From Mycobacterium saskatchewanense (GTDB taxonomy: Bacteria; Actinomycetota; Actinomycetes; Mycobacteriales; Mycobacteriaceae): 64,000 nucleotides of DNA. Location: NCBI RefSeq assembly GCF_010729105.1, contig NZ_AP022573.1, positions 5,270,001 to 5,334,000 on the forward strand, read 5' to 3'. Positions 18,824 to 27,587 of this stretch are shown piece after piece. How positions within the stretch are numbered: position 1 is the stretch's first letter; each line of letters begins with the position of its first letter. The position numbers were made by a program, and so were the translations under genes. A model generated the notes under the pieces. That model was not told where the DNA came from. It saw nothing but the letters and a program-made list of their open reading frames with translations, and ran no database searches.

Positions 18824-18843
18824 CAGGGCCTTTGGTCCCGGGT
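18824..18843 (+). promoter_or_regulatory. DosR box upstream of fdxA
   Basis: CAGGGCCTTTGGTCCCGGGT is a GGGCC-N4-GTCCC palindrome beginning 6 bases after the preceding stop codon. It lies about 57-76 bases upstream of the fdxA start, matching fdxA control in M. tuberculosis. Confidence 0.75.
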
Positions 18844-18899
18844 ATCGAGGCCGTTCGGCAGGCGCATGCGGCGCCGTCGGGTGGCTACCGTCGCGGCTT

Positions 18900-19244
18900 A
18901 TGACTTACGTGATCGGCGCGGCGTGCGTAGACGTGGTGGACGGGTCCTGTGTGCAGGAATGCCCGGTCGACTGCATCTATGAGGGCGCGCGCAGCCTCTA
19001 CATCAATCCCGACGAGTGCGTGGACTGCGGCGCCTGCCAGTCGGCCTGCCGCGTCGAGGCGATCTATTGGGAGGGCGACCTGCCCGAGGACCAACTGCGG
19101 CACCTGGCGGACAACGCGGCATTCTTCAACGAACCGTTGCCGGGGCGGGACACCCCCCTGGGATCACCGGGCGGCGCCGCCGGCGTCGGCCGGGTGGGGG
19201 TGGACACGCCGTTCGTCGCCGGCATGCCGTCCTCGGATGGCTAG
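18900..19244 (+). CDS. fdxA: Seven-iron ferredoxin FdxA
   Basis: 114 residues, the same length as M. tuberculosis FdxA (Rv2007c) and similar along its length. Cluster ligands are in CVQECPVDC (with an early Cys in GAACVDV) for the 3Fe-4S/4Fe-4S pair and in CVDCGACQSACRVEAI. The C-terminal tail from about residue 60 (YWEGDLPEDQ...) is the extension seen in this group. FdxA is a low-potential electron carrier, induced under hypoxia, with unknown partners. A DosR box stands directly upstream and the next gene is convergent. Confidence 0.95.
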   Translation: MTYVIGAACVDVVDGSCVQECPVDCIYEGARSLYINPDECVDCGACQSACRVEAIYWEGDLPEDQLRHLADNAAFFNEPLPGRDTPLGSPGGAAGVGRVGVDTPFVAGMPSSDG

Positions 19245-19351
19245 TGGCGTGAGTCGCCCTCGGTGCATCGATCCGCCGTGGGTGCCATGCAGCCACATTC
19301 GTGGAACTTAGTGCGTAATCCCGTTCGGCGCGCGGAAGGCAGGCCGGCCGC

Positions 19352-20173
19352 TCAGTGCCGGACGACCAGCACCGAGCACCCGACGCGCCCGGCCATGCGC
19401 GGTCCGGTGGGCCCCACCATCCGCGCGACCTTGTCGGCGTCCTCGTCGCCCACCACGGCGAGCTGCACGGATTCCTGTGTGTGGGTGAGGAATTCGGCGG
19501 CCCCGCGACGGGCGGCCGCAGGCATGACGTGCACCTGTGGATACCTGGCCACCCACGGGCCGAGGCGGTCTTCCAGCTGGCGGTAGGGAATCTCGCCCAG
19601 CCCCCAGCGCCACACCCCCATCGCCAGGATCGGCGCCGACCGCAGCTGCGCCTCCCGGAAGCCGTGTTCGAGCACCGCGTCGTTGCTCGGCGCTTCGTCG
19701 ACGACCACGGCGACCCACCCGGCGTCTGAGCCCGCTGCGGGCTGGTGATCGGTGCGGACGACCGCGACCGGGCAGTGCGCCTTGCGGGCAACGGCGTCGG
19801 CGGTCGAACCGAGGACCTTGCTGGCGATGCGCCCGATTCCCACCGATCCGATGCAAATCATTGCGGCATTGCGCGATTCGACAATCAGGGTGCTCTCGGG
19901 CGAGCCGCGCACGATGCCGCACTCGACCTTGACCGGCTCGCCCGTGGCCTGCAGCGCCGCGTCGGCGTCGCGCAGCGACGTTTCGGCGTACTGAACCTCG
20001 AGGCTCTCGTCACCCGTGCCCTCGTCCGCGCACCGCTCGGGCACGGCGTGGACCAGCCGCAGCGGGACGTTCCGGCTGACCGCCTCGGCCGCCGCCCATT
20101 TCGCCGCGTTGATCGCGGCGGCCGAGCCGTCGATACCCACCACGATCCGCTCCGATGGCTGCGGATGATTCAT
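19352..20173 (-). CDS. Universal stress protein, tandem domain
   Basis: 273 residues from the ATG with GGGAGGA upstream; an in-frame ATG six codons earlier is less well placed. The first domain opens IVVGIDGSAAAINAAKWAAAEA and keeps a good nucleotide loop (CIGSVGIGRIASKVLGSTAD). The second domain has VGDEDADKVARMVGPTGP and is degenerate. The single-good-loop layout is like that of the gene at 13794. It is on the minus strand, just downstream of otsB1, with its own DosR-like box. Confidence 0.85.
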   Translation of the reverse strand: MNHPQPSERIVVGIDGSAAAINAAKWAAAEAVSRNVPLRLVHAVPERCADEGTGDESLEVQYAETSLRDADAALQATGEPVKVECGIVRGSPESTLIVESRNAAMICIGSVGIGRIASKVLGSTADAVARKAHCPVAVVRTDHQPAAGSDAGWVAVVVDEAPSNDAVLEHGFREAQLRSAPILAMGVWRWGLGEIPYRQLEDRLGPWVARYPQVHVMPAAARRGAAEFLTHTQESVQLAVVGDEDADKVARMVGPTGPRMAGRVGCSVLVVRH

Positions 20174-20254
20174 CGCGTCCTCCCAGTCCATTGGCTACCG
20201 GGACAGTCCCGGCACCGCCACCGCCGACGTTATTCGGCGCGGCCCGGTGCGCGC

Positions 20255-20270
20255 AGGGCCGTTCGACCCC
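20255..20270 (-). promoter_or_regulatory. DosR-like box upstream of minus-strand Usp
   Basis: The minus strand reads GGGGTCGAACGGCCCT, nearly the same as the box at 2531-2546. It is about 82 bases before the Usp start and 38 bases after the otsB1 stop. Confidence 0.45.
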
Positions 20271-20307
20271 CGTTTGAAGGCAATGGTCACCTGCGGATGG
20301 CCGTGCG

Positions 20308-23300
20308 TCAGGCGACTTCGATGGTGTGGCCGGGTTCCAGGCGGTGTAACCGGCCGCGGCATTCGACCCGGATCGGCTCGGCATTGCCCGCCTCGGACGT
20401 CAAGGCGCCGGCCCGGCCGCTGATGCGAAGGTGCAGACGCTGGCCGCGGTAGACGAACGCGAACTCGATCGGGCCCAGGGCCTTCGGCCAGTGCGGCGCC
20501 AGCACGAGCCGGTCGTCGCGCGTCTCGAGTCCGGTGAAGCACCGCTGCAGCAAGTCGATGCTGCCGGCCATCGCGGCCAGGTGGATGCCCTCCGACGTCG
20601 TACCACCCTGAATGTCCGCGACGTCGGAAGCCAGCACCTGCACGAAGTACTTCATGGCATGACGCCGGTTGGCGCGGGCCACGACCCACGAATGGACGAG
20701 CGAGCTGAGCGTCGACCCGTCGGACGTGCGCGCGAGGTAGTAATCGACCGTCTTCGGGATCTGCTCCGGCGCAAACCGGTACCCGAGCCGGCCGAAGAGC
20801 CCCAGCAGCTCCTCGGACGACAACAGATAGAACAGCATCAGCGCATCGGCCTGCTTGGACGCCTTGTAATTGTTCACGCTGTCGTCCTCGGCCTCGAGGA
20901 TGCGATCGAGCCGCTGAATGTTCCCATAGCGTTGCCGGTACCGCTCCCAGTCCAGTTCCTCCAGGTCCGAATAGCCTTCGAACTGGCTGACCACACCGTC
21001 GTGGAAGGGGACGAACATCCGGCGCGTCACATGATCCCACCGGTCCAGCTCGTCGGTGGCCAGGTCGACCTTCGCGATGAGATCGAGCCGGTCGCGCAGC
21101 GGCAGCAGGTCCATCGCGTCCATCGCCCGCATGATCACCCAGACCGCCATCACATTGGTGTATGCGTTGTTGTCGACGCCGTCGTATTCCTTGCCGGGGT
21201 AACCCGAGTGAAACTCGTCGGGACCGATGATCCCGCGGATCGTGTAACGGCCACGGCTGTCGTCGAGACTCGCCAAACCCACCCAGAACCGCGCGATCTC
21301 GACCAGCATCTCGGCTCCGTAGTCGATGAGCCATTGACGGTCGCCGGTCACCTGGTAGTGCTGCCAGACGTTGTAGGCGATTGCCAGCCCGACGTGGTGT
21401 GCGCGCGCGCTGGCGTCCGGATTCCACCGGCCCGACTGCGGGTTGAGGTGCAGCTGCTGGCTCGCCTCCCGCCCGTCGCTGCCGGATTGCCACGGATACA
21501 TCGCGCCGAGATAGCCGGCCCGTCGCGCGGCCAGGCGTGCCTGGGGGAGTCGCCGGTACCGGTAGAGCAGCAGTGACCGCGACACGTTGGGCATGCGCAA
21601 GTTCAGCACCGGGGACACGAACAGCGAATCCCAGAAGACGTGCCCGCGGTACGCCTCGCCGTGCAGCCCGCGCGCCGGCACCCCCGCGTCGAGCTCGGCG
21701 GTATGCGGCGAAATCGTCTGCAGCAGATGGACCAGATGCAGGCGCAGCACACGCACCGCGTCTTCGTTGTCGTCGAGCCCAATGTCGCACTGCTCCCACA
21801 GCCGCGTCCATACCCCGGCATGCTGATGATGGAGTTCGGCGTATCGGCCTGCGGCGCCGAGCCTTTGGAGCGCCGCGCTGGCCGGTTCCGAGATGGCGGC
21901 GTCGCGAGACGTGAAGATGGTCGCGACTTTCTCGCAGGTGACCGCCTGTCCCGCGGACAGCTCGACCGCGATGTCGTGACCGCCGCGGTTGGACTCCCGG
22001 ACGGGCGCGTATTCCGCATCGGCCGGCGTGTCGCCGCACCACACCGTGCTGCGCGCGGCCACCGCGATCGAGATGTGCGATTGCGACGTCTGCGTTCGCA
22101 GAATCACCGAGTCGGGCGCTATCTCGTCGATCACCGCCCCGACGAGGTGCGTGCTCGACAGCGACCGGTAGCGCTCCACCATCGTGTTCTGCACGGTCCC
22201 GTCCAGCAGCGATCTGAATTCGACGGTGCCCGACCAGTTCTCGGCCGTCACCGTGGTCCGCATGGCGAGGACGTGCGGGGAGTGCATGGACACGAACCTT
22301 TGCTGCGTCAGGGCCGTGACCCGCCCGGCCGCGTCCCGGAACCGGAGTTCGCGCGTCAGCGTCGCGTGCCGCAGGTCGAAGGTCTGCCGGTAGAACAGCA
22401 ACTCGGCGTCGTCGATGTCAAACCAGGGCCCGCCGTCGATGCGGAACGTCAGCGACAGCCAGTTCGGCAGGTTGACCAGGCTCTCGTTCTCGATGGTACG
22501 GCCCCCGATCCGATCGGAGAGCTCGTTGTACACCCCCGCGGCGTAGGTTCCCGGGTAGTGCGACTCGGACGCTCCGGCCTCCGGGGCGCAGCCGCGCGTG
22601 GCGACGTACCCGTTGCCCACGGTGCACAGCGATTCGCGCAGCCGCTCGTGCTCCGCGTCGTAGCCCTCGTAGATCAGCTCCCACGGGTCGCTCGGTCTGG
22701 GCGCCCGGGCTTGCAGGTCGTGTGCCAGCCGGCTGATGAATTCACATACTGCGGAGGGGTTCTCGAGACTGAACAGTGCGGCAGAAGGTCGGTCCCCATC
22801 CTCGTCGTGGCGCACCACGATCCCGACCCCATCGAAGTGGATCGCGCCGAAGGCGTCTTCGTCGGTGATGTCGTCGCCGACATAGATGGGCAGGACGGCG
22901 CGCGCCTCGGCCGGTCCTCCGTCGCCTTGGATTCTGTCGAGAACCCAGTTGACGGCCCTGCCCTTGTTCCAGTCGATGTCGGGGCGAAGCTCGATGACCC
23001 TGCGGCCGGTGGTGACCCGCAGTCCCGCCGATCGTCCGAGCTGGTGCACCGCCGCGACGATCCGGTCGACCTTGCGGGGATCGGCGTTGCGGTAGTGGAC
23101 GGCCACCGCAAAGCGCTTGGGCTCGATGGAGATTCCCGGGATGCCGCTCAATGTCTCCGCCAGCTGGGCGGCGGCGCGCGACACGGCGTCGGTCAGGCCG
23201 GCGGCGGCGGCGTTCTCGTGCTGGGTCCCGTCCGGTGCGGCGAGCTCGAAGCCGTGGCTGCCCGCGTACCACACGCCGTCGACGTCGACCCTGGCGCGCA

Positions 23301-24027
23301 CGTCTTGCAGATCCCGCCCGCTGATGACCGCGACGGGACACAGCGCGGCCAGGGCCGACAACGCGTCGGCGGCGCCGGCGACGAGCGTCGCGGCCTCCGG
23401 CCGCCCGACGATGTCGGACAGGGTGCCGTCGAAGTCCAGGAACACCGCCGGCCGTCGGTTCAGCGCCAAGGCCTTCAGCTGGCCGTACACCTGGAGGCCG
23501 TCGGCGATCGTCGACATGGCGCTGCCGAATGTCCGCACGGTGATCTCCGCCAGGTCGGCGACGACGGTGTCGGCCCCAGCGGACGCCAGCTGGTCGCCGC
23601 CGCCGTTGCGCTCGACTCCGATGACGAGCCGAAAGCCGCCGTCCTGGGCGGCCGCGACGCCGTCCGGCTCGCAGTCGATGACCGCGCAGCGAACGGGCCG
23701 CGTGCCCAACCGCTTTGCCATGCCGGTCAAGGCCTCGGCATCGGGCTTCCCGGACCCCTCGACGACCACGCGGACGAGGTCGCCGAGCCCCGCGGCCCGC
23801 AGCGCCTGCGCGCAGTCGTGGGTGGACGAGTAGACGGCGGTGCCGATGCCGGCGTCATGCAGGCGTCGCAGCAACGGGAGGGTCGAATCGCGGGCCTCGA
23901 TCACTTCGGTGTCACCCGAACGGGTCTCGGTGACCAGGCTGCAGAGCGAGAGGATCACCGCATCGTGGTAACGCCGGTCGATGGTCGCGGGCCATTCGGT
24001 CACCTTTGTGACGATGGGCCACCGCAT
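20308..24027 (-). CDS. otsB1: OtsB1-type fusion: degenerate HAD, trehalose-6-phosphate phosphatase-like, GH65 phosphorylase
   Basis: 1239 residues, slightly shorter than M. tuberculosis OtsB1 (Rv2006, 1327). The ATG at 24027 is chosen because the following MRWPIV...TIDRRYHDAV matches the Rv2006 start; a GTG nine codons earlier is possible. Domain 1 (about 20-165) is HAD-like, but its nucleophile motif has decayed to DAVILSLCSLV. Domain 2 (about 190-420) is an intact trehalose-phosphatase HAD with FLDFDGTLSD and YVGDDITDEDAF. Domain 3 (about 460-1239) is glycoside hydrolase family 65, with catalytic Glu938 in IIGPDEFHSG. The expected substrates are trehalose or trehalose 6-phosphate and related disaccharides; activity of OtsB1 is disputed because OtsB2 is the essential phosphatase. 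Confidence 0.93.
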   Translation of the reverse strand: MRWPIVTKVTEWPATIDRRYHDAVILSLCSLVTETRSGDTEVIEARDSTLPLLRRLHDAGIGTAVYSSTHDCAQALRAAGLGDLVRVVVEGSGKPDAEALTGMAKRLGTRPVRCAVIDCEPDGVAAAQDGGFRLVIGVERNGGGDQLASAGADTVVADLAEITVRTFGSAMSTIADGLQVYGQLKALALNRRPAVFLDFDGTLSDIVGRPEAATLVAGAADALSALAALCPVAVISGRDLQDVRARVDVDGVWYAGSHGFELAAPDGTQHENAAAAGLTDAVSRAAAQLAETLSGIPGISIEPKRFAVAVHYRNADPRKVDRIVAAVHQLGRSAGLRVTTGRRVIELRPDIDWNKGRAVNWVLDRIQGDGGPAEARAVLPIYVGDDITDEDAFGAIHFDGVGIVVRHDEDGDRPSAALFSLENPSAVCEFISRLAHDLQARAPRPSDPWELIYEGYDAEHERLRESLCTVGNGYVATRGCAPEAGASESHYPGTYAAGVYNELSDRIGGRTIENESLVNLPNWLSLTFRIDGGPWFDIDDAELLFYRQTFDLRHATLTRELRFRDAAGRVTALTQQRFVSMHSPHVLAMRTTVTAENWSGTVEFRSLLDGTVQNTMVERYRSLSSTHLVGAVIDEIAPDSVILRTQTSQSHISIAVAARSTVWCGDTPADAEYAPVRESNRGGHDIAVELSAGQAVTCEKVATIFTSRDAAISEPASAALQRLGAAGRYAELHHQHAGVWTRLWEQCDIGLDDNEDAVRVLRLHLVHLLQTISPHTAELDAGVPARGLHGEAYRGHVFWDSLFVSPVLNLRMPNVSRSLLLYRYRRLPQARLAARRAGYLGAMYPWQSGSDGREASQQLHLNPQSGRWNPDASARAHHVGLAIAYNVWQHYQVTGDRQWLIDYGAEMLVEIARFWVGLASLDDSRGRYTIRGIIGPDEFHSGYPGKEYDGVDNNAYTNVMAVWVIMRAMDAMDLLPLRDRLDLIAKVDLATDELDRWDHVTRRMFVPFHDGVVSQFEGYSDLEELDWERYRQRYGNIQRLDRILEAEDDSVNNYKASKQADALMLFYLLSSEELLGLFGRLGYRFAPEQIPKTVDYYLARTSDGSTLSSLVHSWVVARANRRHAMKYFVQVLASDVADIQGGTTSEGIHLAAMAGSIDLLQRCFTGLETRDDRLVLAPHWPKALGPIEFAFVYRGQRLHLRISGRAGALTSEAGNAEPIRVECRGRLHRLEPGHTIEVA

Positions 24028-24075
24028 GAACCGGGTCAACCCTCGTGCGTGCACCGGGGCCTGATGACCATGCGG

Positions 24076-24095
24076 TTGGGGACTTAAGCCTCATG
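24076..24095. promoter_or_regulatory. DosR box in the otsB1 / Usp divergent promoter
   Basis: TTGGGGACTTAAGCCTCATG matches the DosR consensus TTSGGGACTTNNGTCCC well in the left half and at the centre. It sits 49 bases from the otsB1 ATG and 50 bases from the Usp ATG, so it may serve both directions. Confidence 0.7.
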
Positions 24096-24145
24096 ATCGC
24101 CGCCCGTCCGGGCAATAGCGTTCCCCCTGACGGAGGGAGAACCGA

Positions 24146-25027
24146 ATGTCTGCACCTGGGAACCGGATCGTTGTCGGAGTCGACGGATCCGGGGCGTCGA
24201 ATGCAGCGGTCTGCTGGGCGGCCCGGGAAGCGGCTATGCGGCATGTGCCGCTGACGGTGGTCCACATGGTCAATGCGATGGTGCCGATGCTGCCGCAGCT
24301 GCCGGTGTCCGCCGGCGTCGCGGTATGGCAGGAGGAGCAGGGCCGCGAAACCCTCGAGCACGCCGTGAAGATCGCCCGTGAGGCCGTGAGTGCGGACCGC
24401 GCCGTCGAAATCCACAGCGAGTTGAGGTGCGCGCCGCCTGTGCCGACGCTGGTCGCGATGTCCGACGAGGCGGAGATGGTCGTCGTCGGCAGCAACGGCC
24501 GCGGAGCGGTTGCGCGGCTGCTCCTGGGCTCGGTGAGCTCCAGCGTGGTGCGCACCGCGCACTGCCCGGTGGCGGTCATCCACGACGAGGACCCGCTCAT
24601 GCCCCACCCGCAGCAGGCCCCCGTCCTGGTGGGCATCGACGGTTCGCCGGCCTCCGACCTCGCGACGGCCATCGCCTTCGACGAGGCTTCGCGCCGCGGC
24701 GTCGAGCTGACGGCGCTGCACGCCTGGAGCGACGCCGACGTCTTCGAGTTACCGGGACTGGACTGGTCGGCCGTGAAAGCCGAGGCGGAGCGGAGTCTGG
24801 CCGAGAGCCTCGCGGGGTGGCAGGAACGCTACCCGGACGTGACGGTGCACCGGCTCGTCGTGTGTGACCAGCCGGCCCGGCAGCTGATCGAGAAGTCCGA
24901 ATCGGCGCAACTGACCATCGTGGGCAGCAACGGCCGGGGCGGTTTGAGCGGCATGCTGCTAGGTTCGGTGAGCAATGCCGTCGTCCACGCGGTGCGGATG
25001 CCCGTGATCGTGGCCCGGCCGTCCTAG
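24146..25027 (+). CDS. Universal stress protein with two ATP-binding Usp domains
   Basis: 293 residues. GGAGGGAG precedes the ATG. Both loops are intact ([18 protein letters not shown] and [17 protein letters not shown]). It is closely related to the gene at 17934, sharing [30 protein letters not shown] in the second domain. It is the first gene of a five-gene run (Usp, Rv2004c-like, Acg paralog 3, two KAS III-like proteins) in which gaps are short or negative. The DosR box at 24076 probably controls the whole run. Confidence 0.9.
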   Translation: MSAPGNRIVVGVDGSGASNAAVCWAAREAAMRHVPLTVVHMVNAMVPMLPQLPVSAGVAVWQEEQGRETLEHAVKIAREAVSADRAVEIHSELRCAPPVPTLVAMSDEAEMVVVGSNGRGAVARLLLGSVSSSVVRTAHCPVAVIHDEDPLMPHPQQAPVLVGIDGSPASDLATAIAFDEASRRGVELTALHAWSDADVFELPGLDWSAVKAEAERSLAESLAGWQERYPDVTVHRLVVCDQPARQLIEKSESAQLTIVGSNGRGGLSGMLLGSVSNAVVHAVRMPVIVARPS

Positions 25028-25041
25028 GGGCGCGCGGCCAC

Positions 25042-26556
25042 ATGTCCACCGCTACGGAGACCGAGTCAACGACAAGGATTGCCGTGCCCTATGTCGACGT
25101 GCACGAAACCCACACGGGCATAGTGGTTTTGGCGGGCGACCGGGCATTCAAGGCCAAAAAGCCGGTGCTGACCGACTTTCTCGATTTCCGTACACCGCAG
25201 CAGCGGGAGCGCGCCTGCCGGCGGGAGGTCGAGCTCAACAGCCGCCTGTCTCCCGACAGCTATTTCGGTGTCGCGCATCTCACCGATCCCGCCGGGGGTC
25301 CGGCCGAACCGCTCGTGGTGATGCGGCGCTACCACGACGAGGACCGGTTGGCGGCCATGGTGGGCCGCGACTCCGACGAATCCCTGCGACGCGTGCTGGA
25401 CGCCATCGCCGACGTGCTGGCGCGCTTTCATGCGCGCGCCGAACGGGGCCGCGACATCAGCGCCCAGGGCGAGCCGGTCGCGATCGAGCGACGCTGGCAC
25501 GACAACCTGGTCGAGCTGGAGCGCTACGCGGCGCGGCCGGATATGGGGATTTCGCCCGAATCCGTAGCCCTGGTGCGGCGCCTGGCCGACCAGTTCATCG
25601 CCGGGCGTGCCGCCCTTTTCGCGCATCGCCGCGAGGACGGACGAATCGTCGACGGGCACGGCGACCTGCTGGCCGACGACATCTTCTGGGTCGACGGCAA
25701 GCCGGCCCTGCTTGACTGCCTCGAGTTCGACGACAACCTGCGCTACGTCGACTGCGCCGACGACGCCGCCTTCCTCGCGATGGACCTGGAGTTCCTGGGG
25801 CGGGCGGACCTTGGCGGCTACTTTCTCGAACGCCACGCGGCGCTTGCGGCCGACGCTGCGCCGCCGGCGCTTCACGACTTCTATATCGCCTACCGGGCCG
25901 GGGTCAGGGCGAAGGTGGATTGCGTGCGGGTTTCGCAGGGCGCACCGGCGGCCGCTGATGACGCCGCGCGCCACCTCGCTATCGCCACCCGCCATCTCGA
26001 GGCCGGGACCGTCCGACTGGCGCTCGTCGGCGGCAACCCGGGCACCGGGAAGTCCACCGTCGCCCGGGCGCTCGCTGAACGAGTTGGGGCGCAGGTGATT
26101 TCCACGGACGACGTGCGACGGGAGTTGCGTGACGCGGGCGTCATCGGCGGGGACGCCGGCGTGCTGGACTCCGGCTTGTACAGCCCGAACAACGTCGCGA
26201 CGGTCTACGAGGCCGTCCTGCACCGGGCGGGCCGGCTGCTGGCCGACGGCCGATCGGTGATCCTCGACGGCACCTGGCACGACCCGCGCAACCGCGCCGA
26301 GGCGCACCGCCTGGCCGGCCGGACGCATGCGGCGATGGTGGAGTTGCTGTGTTCCGCGACGCCTGACACGGCGGCTGACCGGATCACGACACGACCGCCG
26401 GGCAGCTCCGAGGTGACCCCGGAAATCGCCGGGGTGCTGGCGGCCCGGCGCGAGGAGTCCGGCGCGGGCTGGCCGGCCGCGCACCGGCTCGACACGTCCC
26501 GACCGCTCGGCGTCGGAGTGCAGGAGGCGCTTGATGTCTGGCGTCGAGCGACCTGA
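25042..26556 (+). CDS. Rv2004c-type protein: aminoglycoside-phosphotransferase-like plus AAA/P-loop kinase domain
   Basis: 504 residues, against 498 in M. tuberculosis Rv2004c. The N-terminal half is kinase-like (APH fold): FKAKKPVLTDFLDF, a DGHGDLLADDIFW catalytic-loop equivalent at about 210-222, and LLDCLEFDDNLR. The C-terminal third is a small P-loop kinase with Walker A GNPGTGKST (about residues 333-341) and ILDGTWHDPRNR. The two halves together form a conserved family found in many bacteria; the substrate is unknown. It is DosR-regulated in M. tuberculosis. The next gene starts inside its 3' end. Confidence 0.88.
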   Translation: MSTATETESTTRIAVPYVDVHETHTGIVVLAGDRAFKAKKPVLTDFLDFRTPQQRERACRREVELNSRLSPDSYFGVAHLTDPAGGPAEPLVVMRRYHDEDRLAAMVGRDSDESLRRVLDAIADVLARFHARAERGRDISAQGEPVAIERRWHDNLVELERYAARPDMGISPESVALVRRLADQFIAGRAALFAHRREDGRIVDGHGDLLADDIFWVDGKPALLDCLEFDDNLRYVDCADDAAFLAMDLEFLGRADLGGYFLERHAALAADAAPPALHDFYIAYRAGVRAKVDCVRVSQGAPAAADDAARHLAIATRHLEAGTVRLALVGGNPGTGKSTVARALAERVGAQVISTDDVRRELRDAGVIGGDAGVLDSGLYSPNNVATVYEAVLHRAGRLLADGRSVILDGTWHDPRNRAEAHRLAGRTHAAMVELLCSATPDTAADRITTRPPGSSEVTPEIAGVLAARREESGAGWPAAHRLDTSRPLGVGVQEALDVWRRAT

Positions 26557-27562
26557 TCGGCAGGGCGAAGTGGTTGAGATGCGAGAGAACGCGCCGGACG
26601 TGCAGGTGATCCGCGAGGCCGTGACCCTCGCCTGCCACGCGCCTTCCCTGCACAACAGCCAGCCGTGGCGGTGGATCGCCGAGGGGCCGGCGTTGTCGCT
26701 CCGGGCGGACCGCTATCGGCTGGTGTACGCGACGGACCGGGCGGGCCGGGAATTGACTCTGAGCTGCGGTGCGGTCCTCGACCATCTGCGCGTGGCCATG
26801 GCGGCGGCCGGCTGGGACAGCGTCACCCACCGCCTGCCGGACCCGAAAGACCCGGATCACCTTGCCAGTCTGCGGTTCTCGCCTCTGGCGGAGGTGACCG
26901 AATCGCATCGACGGCGCGCGGCCGCGATCCTTCGCCGGCACACCGACCGGTTGCCTTATCGCGCCCCGGCCGCCTGGCCCGCTCTGGAGGCCGCGCTCCG
27001 CCGGGCGGTCGCGCCGTACGGGATCAGCCTCGACACCGTGACGGACGACGCGCGGCCGGCCCTGGCCGAAGCGTCCCGGCTCACCGAGACCTTGCGTCGG
27101 TACGACACCTCCTACCAGGACGAATTGCGTTGGTGGACATCGCCGTTCAGCTCCGACATGGGTGTGCCGCAGAGCGAGCTGGTGTCCAGCTCGGAGTCGT
27201 CCCGTGTCGACATCGGCCGGGCGTTTCCCCCTGCGGGCGGAGGCGGCCGTCACGCCACTGTCGAGCACGACCAGTCCCAGATCGTGGTCCTCACCACCGA
27301 GACCGATGCACTGCTGGACGTGCTGCGATGCGGTGAGGCGCTGTCGGCGGTCCTGCTTGAGTGCGCCGTGGCCGGGATGGCCACCTGCACGCTGACCCAT
27401 ATGACCGAGATGGCGGCCAGCCGCGACGTCATCAGCGAGGTGACCGGAAACCCCGGGCGGCCACAACTATTGATCAGGATCGGCACGTCGCCGGCCCGCG
27501 ACCCACACGTCGGCGGGACGGCCCGCCGCCCGGTGACCGAAGTCCTGGAGATCCGCCAGTGA
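26534..27562 (+). CDS. Acg-family nitroreductase-fold protein (paralog 3)
   Basis: 342 residues from the ATG at 26534, which has a strong AGGAGG seven bases upstream and overlaps the previous gene by 23 bases. A second ATG at 26579 would give a protein more like the other paralogs in length, but it lacks a good ribosome site. The signature [15 protein letters not shown] is at about 35-49, and ELRWWTSPF and RRPVTEVLEIRQ close the family pattern. It belongs to the same FMN-binding group as the genes at 1495 and 8056. Confidence 0.85.
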   Translation: MSGVERPDRQGEVVEMRENAPDVQVIREAVTLACHAPSLHNSQPWRWIAEGPALSLRADRYRLVYATDRAGRELTLSCGAVLDHLRVAMAAAGWDSVTHRLPDPKDPDHLASLRFSPLAEVTESHRRRAAAILRRHTDRLPYRAPAAWPALEAALRRAVAPYGISLDTVTDDARPALAEASRLTETLRRYDTSYQDELRWWTSPFSSDMGVPQSELVSSSESSRVDIGRAFPPAGGGGRHATVEHDQSQIVVLTTETDALLDVLRCGEALSAVLLECAVAGMATCTLTHMTEMAASRDVISEVTGNPGRPQLLIRIGTSPARDPHVGGTARRPVTEVLEIRQ

Positions 27563-27587
27563 CCGCTAACCAAAGGAGGTGGCGCCG

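Noticed and set aside
20198..20212. Perfect palindrome CCGGGACAGTCCCGG near the minus-strand Usp gene, considered as a DosR box
   Set aside because: The centre between GGGAC and GTCCC is one base instead of four, so DosR half-sites would be on the wrong spacing. The box at 20255-20270 fits better.
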